Shown: positions 1 to 8,703, numbered from the stretch's first letter. The stretch is DNA of 64,000 bases from Azospirillum rugosum (GCF_017876155.1 NZ_JAGINP010000031.1:1-64000), one strand, 5' to 3'. Program-made: numbers and translations. The notes: a model not told the origin generated them from the letters alone.

Positions 1-161
1 GGTGGCGCCGGCCACAGGCCGGCCGGAACCATCCACCGCGGCCGGGTTTGAGATTTTCTCCGGGCTGCCGCCCGTAACGACCCCTCACCCCAACCTGTGA
101 AGCCTGCGGTCGCCTTTGGCGCCCTTCCGGCTTCACCCCCCAAGGGGAGAGGGGCTTTTTC
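1..161. repeat. Family A extragenic palindromic repeat, left end cut
   Basis: The stretch starts inside a composite repeat whose other copies lie at 8457-8627/9848-9898, 17175-17314 and 20415-20500. It shares the inner block with GGCGCCGGC, TTTGAGATTTT and CCGGGCTGCC at the same spacing as 8534-8600, and ends in the hairpin-type terminus AAGGGGAGAGGGGCTTT. It lies downstream of cysE, where it could end transcription. No coding sequence is credible in it. Confidence 0.8.
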
Positions 162-263
162 TATGCTGCTCAATGCATTACCGCATCCGCGAGATGTGTG
201 CATACCGTAGAGCCTGCGCGGGGATGACGAGTGGAAGGAGGTCGGCGGAAAACCCAAGAAGCC

Positions 264-1115
264 TCAGATGTGATACTCGGGCTCCGGCACCGTCTGGTCC
301 ATGGCGAGCGCCGGGATGGTGTCGCGGCACCAGCCGACGATGCGGGCGGGGACGCCCACCACGGTGGCGCAGGGGGGCACGTCCTTCAGGACGACGCTGC
401 CGGCGCCGACCTTGGCGCGGCTGCCGATCTCGATGTTGCCCAGGATCTTGGCGCCGGCGGACAGCAGCACGCCGTCGCGCACCTTCGGGTGGCGGTCGCC
501 GTGCTCCTTGCCGGTGCCGCCCAGCGTGACCTCCTGCAGGATCGACACGTCGTTGCCGACCACGGCCGTCTCGCCGATCACCACGCCGGTGCCGTGGTCG
601 ATGAACACGCCGCGCCCCACCGGCACCGCCGGGTGGATGTCCACCGCGAAGACCTCCGACACACGGCTTTGCAGGAAATGGGCGAGGTCGTGGCGGTCGT
701 GCCGCCACAGCCAATGGCCGACGCGGTGCCATTCCAGCGCGTGGAAGCCCTTGTAGTACAGGAAGGGCGTCAGGCAGGTGTCGGCCGCCGGGTCGCGCGT
801 GCAGATGGCCTGGAGGTCGGCGCAGGCCTCGTCCACGATGCAGGGGGCGTCCTCTACCGCGCGGCGCACCATGTCAGCCAGCTGGTCCGCGGAAATGTAG
901 GAATCGCCCAGCTTGCGGGCGAGCAGGCTGCCGAGCGCGGACGGGAAATCCCGGTGCAGCAGCACGGCCGTGTCGATGAAGGGGCGCAGCCACGGCTCCT
1001 TCGCCACCACCGCTTCCGCCTCCGCGCGCAGCATCGCCCACATCGCGTTGACGTTTTCGGAGATGGCGGACTCCAGGCATTCCGGAAGGTCCTGCGGAGC
1101 GACGATGTGATTCAT
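264..1115 (-). CDS. cysE: Serine O-acetyltransferase
   Basis: Acetylates L-serine with acetyl-CoA, the first step of cysteine synthesis in the cytoplasm. The 283-residue protein has the alpha-helical N-terminal SATase domain (about 10-150) and then a left-handed beta-helix of hexapeptide repeats (160-255). The catalytic pair expected for the family is visible as Asp159 in VDIH and His175 in IDHGTG. The protein ends EYHI; a C-terminal isoleucine is what cysteine synthase CysK binds, so the regulatory complex should form. Length is normal. It stands alone, with a palindromic repeat after its stop and a terminator for the upstream cellulase before its start. Confidence 0.95.
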   Translation of the reverse strand: MNHIVAPQDLPECLESAISENVNAMWAMLRAEAEAVVAKEPWLRPFIDTAVLLHRDFPSALGSLLARKLGDSYISADQLADMVRRAVEDAPCIVDEACADLQAICTRDPAADTCLTPFLYYKGFHALEWHRVGHWLWRHDRHDLAHFLQSRVSEVFAVDIHPAVPVGRGVFIDHGTGVVIGETAVVGNDVSILQEVTLGGTGKEHGDRHPKVRDGVLLSAGAKILGNIEIGSRAKVGAGSVVLKDVPPCATVVGVPARIVGWCRDTIPALAMDQTVPEPEYHI

Positions 1116-1273
1116 GACGCGGGTGCCCTGCGTTGAGCGGCCAAGTCGACCGCCCTATCAAACACGATCAGGATGACCCTAGCACGCCGTCTGTGGGAAT
1201 GGCAGCCTCCCATGCGGGGCCGGTTTGGGCATAGCCGCGCCATATACAGACGAAGAATGTTCAATGGGTGCCA

Positions 1274-1314
1274 AAAGGGAACCGCCCGGCACCGGAAAAT
1301 CCGATGCCGGGCGG
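1274..1314 (-). terminator. Rho-independent terminator of the cellulase gene
   Basis: Arms CCGCCCGGCA (1282-1291) and TGCCGGGCGG (1305-1314) are perfect complements with a 13-nt loop. Read on the minus strand the hairpin is followed by TCCCTTTTGG, a short T run. It begins 35 bases after the cellulase stop codon and before cysE, so it separates the two genes. Confidence 0.8.
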
Positions 1315-1348
1315 CCCGCTCACGCGAACGACGGAGAGAGATCCGCGA

Positions 1349-3472
1349 TCAGTGGCTGCCGCCGTCGAAGAGGGCCGGCTCAAGCGCGGCCATCTTGGAC
1401 TGGTTGACGGTCCAATCGTCGGTCATGATGCCGCCGGTGTCGCCCGAACCCGGGCTCCAGGCCCAGTAGGTCCAGCTGACGCCCTGGTCGCCGGAGGCCA
1501 GGTCGGACTTGCCGTCGAGGTTGTAGTCACCGTCCATGTACTTGACCATGGAGTTGAGCCACTGCTGGTCCTGCGAGGACTCCAGCTTCGTGCCGAACTC
1601 GCCGACCAGAACCGGCGCGATGTTCTGCTGCACGATGTAGCCCCAGTTCTTGGTCCACACGTCGTCCATGTTGTTCGGGAAGTTGCTGTCGCCGAACCAG
1701 CCGAACCCGGCCATGGACGGCGGGTAGTCGTGGACCGAATAGACCAGCTTGTTGTCGACGTTGAAGTCGACGGGGTCGTCCTTCACGCCCTGGAGGTTGC
1801 CGCCCCACCAGTAGGTGCTGTTGTTGTACTGCTCCACCCCTTCGACGATCAGCAGCCAGTCCTTGTTCACGGTCTGGATGGCGTTGCCGATGCGCTCGGC
1901 CGCGGCCTGCCAGTCGGTGGCCTGGTTGCCGTCGCCCCAGGTGGCCTGGCCGTGCGGCTCGTTGTGCAGGTCGGCGGCGATGACCGACGGGTTGTCGGCG
2001 TAGCGCTCGGCCAGCATCTTCCAGTTCGCGATCATCTTCGATTCCGGGTACTGGTCGGTGTACCAGAGCCCGTTCTCGTTCGCCGACGCGCCATCGCCCG
2101 AGCGGTGGTGGTCGAGGATGATCTTCATGCCGGTCTTGTCGGCGTACTCGATGATCTTGTCGAAGACTTCCAGGCTGGTCTTGCCCTGGAGATCGGGGTT
2201 CTTCGAGTAATCGATGCCCGTGGGCATGCGGCCGTCGTCCAGCATCGCGTCGGACCAGGGCAGGCGGATGGTGTTGAAACCCTCCTTCAGCATCTTGTCC
2301 ATGATGTTCTGGTAGCTGTCCAGCCACATGCCCTGCGGGGCGAAGGCGTAGCCTTCGGCGCCGAACCAGTTGACGCCGGTCAGCTTCACGGCGTTGCCGG
2401 CGCTGTCGATGATCTGGCTGCCCTCGGTGTGGAGGTAGCCGTCGGCGATGCCGGTGGCGGTGTTGCTGGTGCCGCCGCCCGTGTTGCCGGTGCCCGTGGA
2501 CGGCGTGGTCGGGGCCGCCGGGGTGGTCGGGGCCGCCGGGGTGGTGCCGCCAGAGGAGCCCGACCCGCTGTCGGAGGTGAACAGGGCCTTGTCGGCGTTC
2601 ACCTGCAGCGTGCCGTTCCACCACAGGTCGGACTGGCCCTTGACCATGTCCTGGCCGTCCAGCGCGCCCTTGTCGTAGCTGACCGAGCCGTCGGTCGTGG
2701 CGACGGCGTGGCCGTTGATCGTCACGCTGCCGACGTGCAGGTTGCGGTCGGTGCCGTTCACGACGCCGTCGTTGTCGTACTGGATCTGGATCTTGTGCGC
2801 CTGGTCGGCGGCCAGATCGGTCTTGAAGGTGTAATCATGCGCGTCGGTGCCGACCGTGCCGCCGCCGATCTTCTTGCCGTCGGCCAGGACCGTGAAGTGG
2901 GCGTTCTGGCCGCCGGCGGCCACGCCCTTGGCGTTGATCACGATGGTCGAGGAGCCGCTGCTCCCGCTGCCGGCGTCCGTGCTGCCGGTGCTGCCCGAAA
3001 CGGCGCTCCCGGCTTCGGGGACGGCGGCGGGGTTGTTGGCGGCGGGGGTGCTGCCGCCGGCCGAAGCGGCGTAGAGGTCGCCCGGCGTGGAGAAGGTCAG
3101 CGCGCCGTTCCACCACAGGCCTTCCTGCCCCGGCATCGTCGTGGTAGTGGCGCCGTCGTCGTACCGCTCGTAGGTGGCGGAGGTGGGGTTCAGGGTCGTC
3201 CCGTTAACCACCAGGGACTTGATCCCCAGGTCGCGGTTCTGCCCGGACGCAATGTCGTCATTGTCGTAAACGATCTGAATCTTGTGCGCCTGGCCGGCAG
3301 CAACATCAGCATCGAAAGTATAAGACTTTGCGTCGGTCGAACTCACCGAAGCCTGCCCAGCGTCCTTACCGTCGATCAACAGACGGAAGTGCGGCGCAGT
3401 TCCATCGGTTGACGTGCCATAGGCATTCACGACGATCTTCGTCTTGGACAGGGTCGTGGAGGTCGTCGCCAT
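1349..3472 (-). CDS. Modular GH5 endoglucanase with two carbohydrate-binding domains
   Basis: Likely hydrolyses beta-1,4-glucan outside the cell. Residues about 8-115 and 175-290 are two related beta-sandwich modules resembling xylan-binding (CBM60/CBM36-like) domains, each with HKIQI and Y-D-N-D motifs and ending in a LWWNG segment. A Gly/Ser/Pro/Thr linker with repeated AAPTTP follows (about 290-345), then a glycoside hydrolase family 5 barrel to the C terminus. The acid/base Glu is in DLHNEP and the nucleophile Glu in VGEFGT. There is no N-terminal signal peptide, so export, if any, would be through a C-terminal type I signal; this is inferred. AAGGGAAAAG precedes the ATG. The gene stands alone, with its own terminator. 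Confidence 0.9.
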   Translation of the reverse strand: MATTSTTLSKTKIVVNAYGTSTDGTAPHFRLLIDGKDAGQASVSSTDAKSYTFDADVAAGQAHKIQIVYDNDDIASGQNRDLGIKSLVVNGTTLNPTSATYERYDDGATTTTMPGQEGLWWNGALTFSTPGDLYAASAGGSTPAANNPAAVPEAGSAVSGSTGSTDAGSGSSGSSTIVINAKGVAAGGQNAHFTVLADGKKIGGGTVGTDAHDYTFKTDLAADQAHKIQIQYDNDGVVNGTDRNLHVGSVTINGHAVATTDGSVSYDKGALDGQDMVKGQSDLWWNGTLQVNADKALFTSDSGSGSSGGTTPAAPTTPAAPTTPSTGTGNTGGGTSNTATGIADGYLHTEGSQIIDSAGNAVKLTGVNWFGAEGYAFAPQGMWLDSYQNIMDKMLKEGFNTIRLPWSDAMLDDGRMPTGIDYSKNPDLQGKTSLEVFDKIIEYADKTGMKIILDHHRSGDGASANENGLWYTDQYPESKMIANWKMLAERYADNPSVIAADLHNEPHGQATWGDGNQATDWQAAAERIGNAIQTVNKDWLLIVEGVEQYNNSTYWWGGNLQGVKDDPVDFNVDNKLVYSVHDYPPSMAGFGWFGDSNFPNNMDDVWTKNWGYIVQQNIAPVLVGEFGTKLESSQDQQWLNSMVKYMDGDYNLDGKSDLASGDQGVSWTYWAWSPGSGDTGGIMTDDWTVNQSKMAALEPALFDGGSH

Positions 3473-3792
3473 TAGTCTTTTCCCTTGCGGTTTCGATGGC
3501 CCGACCCTGGCCGTTTAAGGTTAACGAGATATTACCAATTCAGCTAAAAAGCCTTTACCATTTGTGGCAAAATTCGGCTTGCTCCGCGAAGGGTTGCCCG
3601 ATGCAGCGATGCAACATCGCGCACTCGGGGGTGGTGCGGGTGCCTGTGCGGGCGTGCTGGGGCGGGGCCGAACACCCCATGAGGCCGTCCTGCACACCCC
3701 TTACCGGGGTTCGTGTGCGTAACATTGCGCGTGACGGTTTTCGGTTATCTCCGGTATCTTTTTGGTCGGGAAACAGGGCGGGGCAGGGGGAC
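3473..3792. promoter_or_regulatory. Divergent intergenic region between cellulase and PPOX gene
   Basis: About 320 bases without a credible gene. The part next to the cellulase (3510-3570) is markedly AT-rich against the surrounding sequence and carries two copies of TGGTAA on the minus strand, suggesting that the cellulase promoter is there. An open frame runs in from 3328 on the plus strand, but its first 155 codons look non-coding. No clear sigma-70 boxes could be fixed by eye. Confidence 0.45.
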
Positions 3793-4278
3793 ATGCCGCA
3801 GGCCGTCGTTCTGGGCGAAGCGCTCGGCGCCTTTCTCATGGAGGGGGTCAGCGTGCTGGTGTCGTCCAGCGACGCCGGCAACCGGCCGGCGCTTGGCCGC
3901 GCGCTCGGCTGCCGGCTGTCGGCGGACCGGCGCATGGTCACCGTGTATGTCGCCGCCGTACCCTGCGCCGACCTGTTGGCGGCCATCGGGCAGACCGGCC
4001 GGATCGCCGTCGCCGTCTCCAAGCCCAGCACCCACCGTTCCGTGCAGATCAAGGGGCAGGACGCCCGGCTGGTGCCCTGCGAGGCCGACACCGCGGACGT
4101 CATCGCCCGCAAGATCGACGCCTTCACCGAGGACGTGGTCGGCATCGGCTTCACGGAGGCGCTGGTCCGCACGCTGATGGACCATGACCCGGCCGACGTC
4201 GTGGCCGTCGCCTTCACGCCGTCGGGAGTCTTCGACCAGACGCCCGGCCCCAACGCGGGGAACGCGATCGCGCCATGA
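3793..4278 (+). CDS. PPOX-like FMN-binding split-barrel protein
   Basis: A 161-residue protein starting at MPQAVVLGEALG; the frame is open further upstream, but that part lacks family similarity and codon bias. It reads as one small split beta-barrel domain of the pyridoxamine-phosphate oxidase/flavin-reductase type, with TVYVAA and VAVSKPSTHRSVQIKG strands typical of flavin- or heme-binding members. Its stop overlaps the ATG of the next gene by four bases, and that gene encodes another split-barrel domain, so the two are translationally coupled and probably work together. Substrate and cofactor are not evident from sequence. Confidence 0.65.
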   Translation: MPQAVVLGEALGAFLMEGVSVLVSSSDAGNRPALGRALGCRLSADRRMVTVYVAAVPCADLLAAIGQTGRIAVAVSKPSTHRSVQIKGQDARLVPCEADTADVIARKIDAFTEDVVGIGFTEALVRTLMDHDPADVVAVAFTPSGVFDQTPGPNAGNAIAP

Positions 4279-5630
4279 CCCGCCCCACGAACAGCAACGA
4301 ATTGACCGTCGATTCCATCCGCGACTGCCTGGAAGGCGTCATTCCCGCCGCCATCGCGACCAGCGACGCCGACGGGACGCCGAACGTCTCCTTCCTGTCC
4401 CAGGTGCATTATGTGGACAGCGGCCGGGTGGCGCTGACCTACCAGTTCTTCAACAAGACACGCGCCAACATCCTGGCGAACCCCATCGCCACCGTGCAAT
4501 TGGTCGATCCGGCCACGGCGGTGCAGTACCGGCTGACCCTGCGCTACCTGCACACCGAGACCAGCGGCCCGCTGTTCGAGAGCATGAAGGCCAAGCTGGC
4601 CGGCATCGCGTCCCACGTCGGCATGCAGGGGGTCTATCACCTGCTGGGCGCCGACCTGTACGAGGTGCAGCGGATCGAGGCGGTGCCGGGCGCCGCCCTT
4701 CCCCCGCCGGTCCACAAGCGCGGCCTGCTGCCGGCGGTGCGGCGAAGCTGCGAGGGGATGCTGGCCTGCGCCGACCTGTCGGAGCTTCTGGACCGCGCGC
4801 TGGCCGACCTGAGGGACGGGTTCGGCATCGAGCACGCGCTGGTGCTGATGCTGGACGAATGCGCGGGGCGGCTCTACACCGTCGCCGCCATGGGCTACAG
4901 CGTGTCCGGCGTGGGGTCGGAGGTCGCGCTGGGCGACGGGGTCATCGGGGTGGCGGCGCGGGAGCGCACGCCGATCCGCGTCACCCACATGACCACCGAC
5001 TACGCCTACAGCCGCGCGGTCCGCGCCGGCGTGGCCGACGCGGGCGTGGACCTCCCCCCGGTCACGGAGATCCCCTTTCCCGGCCTTCCCGAACCGCACA
5101 GCCAGCTCGCCGTGCCGATCCTCGCCGGCCCAAAGCTCGTCGGCGTGCTGTTCGTGGAAAGCCCGCAGGAGATGCGCTTCTGCTACGACGACGAGGACGC
5201 GCTGGCGACGGTGGCCGCCCAGCTCGGCGCCATGATCCTGGCCTTCCGGCAGCCAGGCGCCCCGCCCGAGGAGCAGGCGGAGGACGGTTCGGTCCCGGCC
5301 GACGGGACGGCCGCGGTCATCCGCCATTACGCCGCCGACGACAGCGTCTTCATCGACCACGACTACCTGATCAAGGGCGTCGCCGGGGCGATCTTCTGGA
5401 AGCTGGCGCGCGACTACGTGCGGCAGGGGCGCACCGACTTCTCCAACCGGGAGCTTCGGCTGGCGCCCGACATCCGCCTGCCCGATCTGGCCGAGAACCT
5501 GGAGGCGCGGCTGATCCTGCTGCAACGGCGGCTGGCCGAACGCTGCCCCTTCCTCGGCATCGAGAAGACGGGGCGCGGGCGGTTCCGCCTCATCGTCCAG
5601 CGGCCGCTCGCCCTTGAGGATATGGCATAA
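4275..5630 (+). CDS. PPOX split-barrel, GAF and C-terminal helical domain fusion
   Basis: A 451-residue soluble protein with three parts. Residues 10-140 form a pyridoxamine-phosphate-oxidase-like barrel (PAAIATSDADGTPNVSFLS, FNKTRANI). Residues about 165-325 form a GAF sensor domain (GFGIEHALVLMLDE through AVPILAGPKLVGVLFVES). Residues 345-450 are a helical, possibly winged-helix module with DYLIKGVAGAIFWKLARDY and a GIEKTGRGRFRL strand. The organisation suggests a flavin- or heme-linked sensor rather than a biosynthetic enzyme. It overlaps the preceding PPOX gene (ATGA). Function is unknown; I infer a redox or ligand sensor. Confidence 0.75.
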   Translation: MTRPTNSNELTVDSIRDCLEGVIPAAIATSDADGTPNVSFLSQVHYVDSGRVALTYQFFNKTRANILANPIATVQLVDPATAVQYRLTLRYLHTETSGPLFESMKAKLAGIASHVGMQGVYHLLGADLYEVQRIEAVPGAALPPPVHKRGLLPAVRRSCEGMLACADLSELLDRALADLRDGFGIEHALVLMLDECAGRLYTVAAMGYSVSGVGSEVALGDGVIGVAARERTPIRVTHMTTDYAYSRAVRAGVADAGVDLPPVTEIPFPGLPEPHSQLAVPILAGPKLVGVLFVESPQEMRFCYDDEDALATVAAQLGAMILAFRQPGAPPEEQAEDGSVPADGTAAVIRHYAADDSVFIDHDYLIKGVAGAIFWKLARDYVRQGRTDFSNRELRLAPDIRLPDLAENLEARLILLQRRLAERCPFLGIEKTGRGRFRLIVQRPLALEDMA

Positions 5631-5759
5631 TCACAAAGGATATTATTATCAAAGCCTTACGATTCTTTTAGGGTTTCGTGAGCTATGACTTAGCAAGCGT
5701 CCGCCGTCCGTGCCGCGTATCGTCCGCCCCGTTGGCAAAACAACATCGGGGGATGAGGG

Positions 5760-6449
5760 ATGACCGGGCAGGCGTCGCGGTATGACATGTACCGCCTGAT
5801 CCACAAGGCCCTGCGGGGCTTCATGGTCGACACGCTGGCCGCCGTGGGGCGGATGGACGCTGACGACGACGGGGAGGTCGCGGCGGTGCTGGGCCGTGTG
5901 CGCAGCCTGCTCACGCTGTGCGCCAGCCATGTGGAGCATGAAAACCGCTTCGTCCATACGGCGATGGAGGCTCGCGCGCCGGGCTCCTCCGCGGACATCG
6001 CGTCGGACCACGACCACCACGCGCGGGACCTCGCTGCCCTTGCCGCGGCCGTCGGTGCGGTCGAAGCCGCCCACGGGCCGGCCCGCGCCGACGCCGCCCA
6101 CGCGCTCTACCGCCGGCTGGCGCTGTTCGTCGGCGAGAACCTCGCCCACATGGAGGCGGAGGAGAGCCACAACAACGGCGTTCTCTGGCGCACCCACCGG
6201 GACGAGGAACTGCAGGCCATCGAGCAGGCCATCGTCGCCGCGCAGCCGCCGGAGGAGATGATGCTGGTGCTGCGCTGGATGCTCGCCTCCGCGACCCCGG
6301 CCGAACGCGCGAACCTGCTGGGCGGGATCCGCGCCATGGCCCCGGCCGAGGCGTTCGCGGGCATGATGGCGCTGGCGCAATCGGTGCTGGCGCCGGCCGA
6401 CCACGACAAGCTGACCCGCGCGCTGGCCGCGCCGGCGCTGGCGGCCTGA
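5760..6449 (+). CDS. Hemerythrin-like (HHE) domain protein
   Basis: A 229-residue protein whose N-terminal 160 residues have the spaced histidines and acids of the hemerythrin HHE fold: HVEHEN, DHDHH and ENLAHMEAEE. These would carry a di-iron site that binds O2 or NO. The C-terminal 70 residues are alanine-rich helices and have no recognisable motif. The upstream stretch 5631-5759 is AT-rich and probably holds a promoter. The stop is only 11 bases before the next gene (E1 alpha), so they form one operon, linking an oxygen- or NO-binding protein to a ketoacid dehydrogenase pair. Confidence 0.85.
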   Translation: MTGQASRYDMYRLIHKALRGFMVDTLAAVGRMDADDDGEVAAVLGRVRSLLTLCASHVEHENRFVHTAMEARAPGSSADIASDHDHHARDLAALAAAVGAVEAAHGPARADAAHALYRRLALFVGENLAHMEAEESHNNGVLWRTHRDEELQAIEQAIVAAQPPEEMMLVLRWMLASATPAERANLLGGIRAMAPAEAFAGMMALAQSVLAPADHDKLTRALAAPALAA

Positions 6450-6460
6450 AGGAGGGGGCG

Positions 6461-7426
6461 ATGACGAGCGACACGCTCAATCCCAATCCGCTGGTCCAGG
6501 CGCTGGAGCGCATGGTGCTGATCCGCGCCTATGAGGACACGCTGGTCGGGCTGCACGGCCAGGGTCGGGCGGCCGGGACCTGCACGTCGGTCGGGCAGGA
6601 GGCGTCGGCCGTCGGCGTGGTCTCCGCGCTGGCGCCCGAGGACCTGATCCTGACCAACCACCGCAGCGCCGGCCACCTGCTGGCGCGCGGCGCCGACCCC
6701 GGCCGGCTGATGGCCGAGGTGATGGGCAAGCGCGACGGCTATTGCAAGGGCAAGAGCGGGTCGCTGCACATCGCGTCGAAGGAGATCGGGGTGGTCCTGA
6801 CCTCCACCATCGTCGGCGGGGAACTGGCGCTGGCGACCGGCGTCGCGCTGTCGCGCGCGACCCTGGGCGGGGAGGGGATCGTCGTCTGCTTCTTCGGCGA
6901 CGGGGCGGCCTGCGAGGGGCGCTTCCATGAATCGCTGAACCTCGCCGCGCTGTGGAACCTGCCGATCCTCTACGTGTGCGAGAACAACCAGTGGCAGGCC
7001 TTCGTCCACCGCAAGGAGACGACGCTGGCCGAGAGCGTCGTTCCGCAGGCCGCCGCCCTGGGCATGGACGGAACCAGCGTGGACGGCAACGACGTGGAGG
7101 CCGTGCAGGCCGCCGCGGCGGAGGCCGTCGCCGCCGTCCGCCGGACGCGCAAGCCCTTCCTTCTGGAAACCCGGACCTACCGCCTGCGCGGCCATTTCGA
7201 GCCGGACGACCAGTCCTACGTCGATCCGGGCGAGTTGGAGCACTGGCGCGGGCGCGACCCCATTGCGCTCTTGCGCGCCCGGCTGGAGCGGGACGGGCGG
7301 CTCTCCGCCGCGGGGGCCGACGCCATCGCGGCGCGGGCGCGCGCGGTCATGGAGCAGGCCGTCGCCTTCGCCGAGGCGAGTCCCTATCCGGGCGCCGAAG
7401 ACCTGACCAGCGACGTCTATGCCTGA
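6461..7426 (+). CDS. TPP-dependent 2-oxoacid dehydrogenase E1 component, alpha subunit
   Basis: A 321-residue E1 alpha subunit of the pyruvate/acetoin dehydrogenase family. The thiamine diphosphate motif runs from FFGDGAACEG to CENNQWQ; KGKSGSLHI and the phosphorylation-loop-like TYRLRGHF are also present. It is followed by its beta subunit 13 bases later. No E2 or E3 gene is nearby, so the pair either uses the E2 of another complex or acts on a different acceptor. It is a different protein from AcoA at 44757-45740, with modest similarity only. Start ATG follows GAAGGAGGG. Confidence 0.85.
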   Translation: MTSDTLNPNPLVQALERMVLIRAYEDTLVGLHGQGRAAGTCTSVGQEASAVGVVSALAPEDLILTNHRSAGHLLARGADPGRLMAEVMGKRDGYCKGKSGSLHIASKEIGVVLTSTIVGGELALATGVALSRATLGGEGIVVCFFGDGAACEGRFHESLNLAALWNLPILYVCENNQWQAFVHRKETTLAESVVPQAAALGMDGTSVDGNDVEAVQAAAAEAVAAVRRTRKPFLLETRTYRLRGHFEPDDQSYVDPGELEHWRGRDPIALLRARLERDGRLSAAGADAIAARARAVMEQAVAFAEASPYPGAEDLTSDVYA

Positions 7427-7439
7427 GGAGAGGGCAACC

Positions 7440-8402
7440 ATGCAGACCATGACCGTCACCGACGCCGTCTCCTCCGCACTGGCCGAGGAGATGCGCCGCG
7501 ATCCCACCGTCCTGCTGATGGGCGAGGGCGTCGCCACCAAGCGCCTTCCCCTGGTCGAGGCGTTCGGCGGTGCCCGCGTCCGCAACACGCCGCTGGCCGA
7601 GGGCATCATCGCCGGCACGGCGGCTGGCGCGGCGGCGACCGGCCTGCGCCCGGTGATCGACCTGCTGTTCGCGCCCTTCCTGACCTACGCGATGGACGAG
7701 ATCGTCAACAGCGCGGGCAAGCTGCGCTACATCTCCGGCGGGCAGTTCGCCTTCCCCATGGTGGTGCTTGCGCAGACCGGCGCCGGCTGGGGCGTGGGGG
7801 CGCAGCACAACCACAACGTCGAGGCCTGGTTCGTCCACAGCCCCGGCCTGAAGGTGGTGATGCCCTCCAACCCCGCGGACGCCAAGGGGCTGCTGAAGGC
7901 GGCGATCCGCGACGACAACCCCGTGCTGTTCTTCACCGACATCGGGCTCGCCTACGCCGACGGGCCGGTGCCGGACGGGGACGCGGTGATTCCGCTGGGG
8001 CAGGCGGCGGTTTTGCGCGAGGGCGGCGACGTCACGCTGGTCTCCTACGCCAAGACGGTGCACGGCTGCGTCCAGGCCGCGGCGCGCCTCGCCGAGGCGG
8101 GCATCGAGGCCGAAGTGATCGACCTGCGCACGCTGAAGCCGCTGGACGAGGACGCCATCCTGCGCTCCGTCCGCAAGACCGGGCGCCTCGTCGTGGTGCA
8201 CGAGGCGAGCCGCATGTGCGGCGTCGGCGCCGAAATCGCGGCGCTGGTCGCGGAGAAGGCCTTCGGCTCCCTGCGCGCCCCGGTGGTCCGCCTGACCGGC
8301 CCCGACGCGCCGACCCCCGCCAGCTTCCCGCTGGAGCAGGCCTTCGTCCCGCAGGCCGAAGCGATCGAAAGCGCCGCCCGCGGCCTCGTCCAGGGGCGGT
8401 GA
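7440..8402 (+). CDS. TPP-dependent 2-oxoacid dehydrogenase E1 component, beta subunit
   Basis: A 320-residue partner of the preceding E1 alpha, with the transketolase pyrimidine-binding fold (TVLLMGEGVATKR, TPLAEGIIAGTAAGAA) and a C-terminal transketolase domain (VTLVSYAKTVHG, VIDLRTLKPLDEDAI, VVVHEAS). The frame is open seven codons earlier, but MQTMTV follows GAGGAGAGGG at good spacing and is the better start. Together the pair would decarboxylate a 2-oxoacid or cleave acetoin; the substrate cannot be told from sequence. A family A repeat follows the stop. Confidence 0.85.
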   Translation: MQTMTVTDAVSSALAEEMRRDPTVLLMGEGVATKRLPLVEAFGGARVRNTPLAEGIIAGTAAGAAATGLRPVIDLLFAPFLTYAMDEIVNSAGKLRYISGGQFAFPMVVLAQTGAGWGVGAQHNHNVEAWFVHSPGLKVVMPSNPADAKGLLKAAIRDDNPVLFFTDIGLAYADGPVPDGDAVIPLGQAAVLREGGDVTLVSYAKTVHGCVQAAARLAEAGIEAEVIDLRTLKPLDEDAILRSVRKTGRLVVVHEASRMCGVGAEIAALVAEKAFGSLRAPVVRLTGPDAPTPASFPLEQAFVPQAEAIESAARGLVQGR

Positions 8403-8456
8403 CGGAGAAGGCCTTAACCCATGTTTCGCTTATACGGTAAGTGGCTGATATGGTGA

Positions 8457-8627
8457 GGAAAAGCCCCTCTCCCTTGAGGGGGTGAAGCTGAAGGAGGCCG
8501 AAGGCGTCCGCAGGCTTCACAGGTTGGGGTGAGGGTGGCGCCGGCTATGCCGGCCGGAACTATCAAATGCGGCTAGGCTTGAGATTTTTTCCGGGCTGCC
8601 CCACGCGCAACCCCCTCACCCCGACCC
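8457..8627. repeat. Family A palindromic repeat, left part, interrupted by the IS
   Basis: Begins with AAGCCCCTCTCCC and TTGAGGGGGTGAAGC, then a block homologous to 1-93 (GGTGGCGCCGGC, TTGAGATTTTTTCCGGGC, CCCCTCACCCC). It stops abruptly at the insertion sequence and resumes at 9848 with CCCAAGGGGAGAGGGGCTTT, showing that the element was split by transposition. Confidence 0.8.
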
Positions 8628-8649
8628 CAGGGTGATCGCTTGAAATAGG
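8628..8649 (+). repeat. Left terminal inverted repeat of the IS
   Basis: Starts CAGGGTGATCGC and pairs with the right end at 9826-9847. Confidence 0.85.
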
Positions 8650-8681
8650 ATTCCCTGGTTTGAGGTGGTGTGATTCCTAGG

Positions 8682-8700
8682 AACCTCCCTGAAGGAGGTT
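8682..8700 (+). promoter_or_regulatory. Hairpin covering the transposase ribosome binding site
   Basis: AACCTCC (8682-8688) is perfectly complementary to GGAGGTT (8694-8700) with a 5-nt loop. GGAGG is the Shine-Dalgarno sequence of the transposase, whose ATG is at 8704. The stem would hide the ribosome site in the mRNA and keep transposase translation low; this effect is inferred. Confidence 0.6.
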
Positions 8701-8703
8701 TCG

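Noticed and set aside
1268..3412. A 714-codon plus-strand frame opposite the cellulase
   Set aside because: Val/Gly/Asp-rich mirror of the cellulase coding strand; the minus strand has clear GH5 catalytic motifs.
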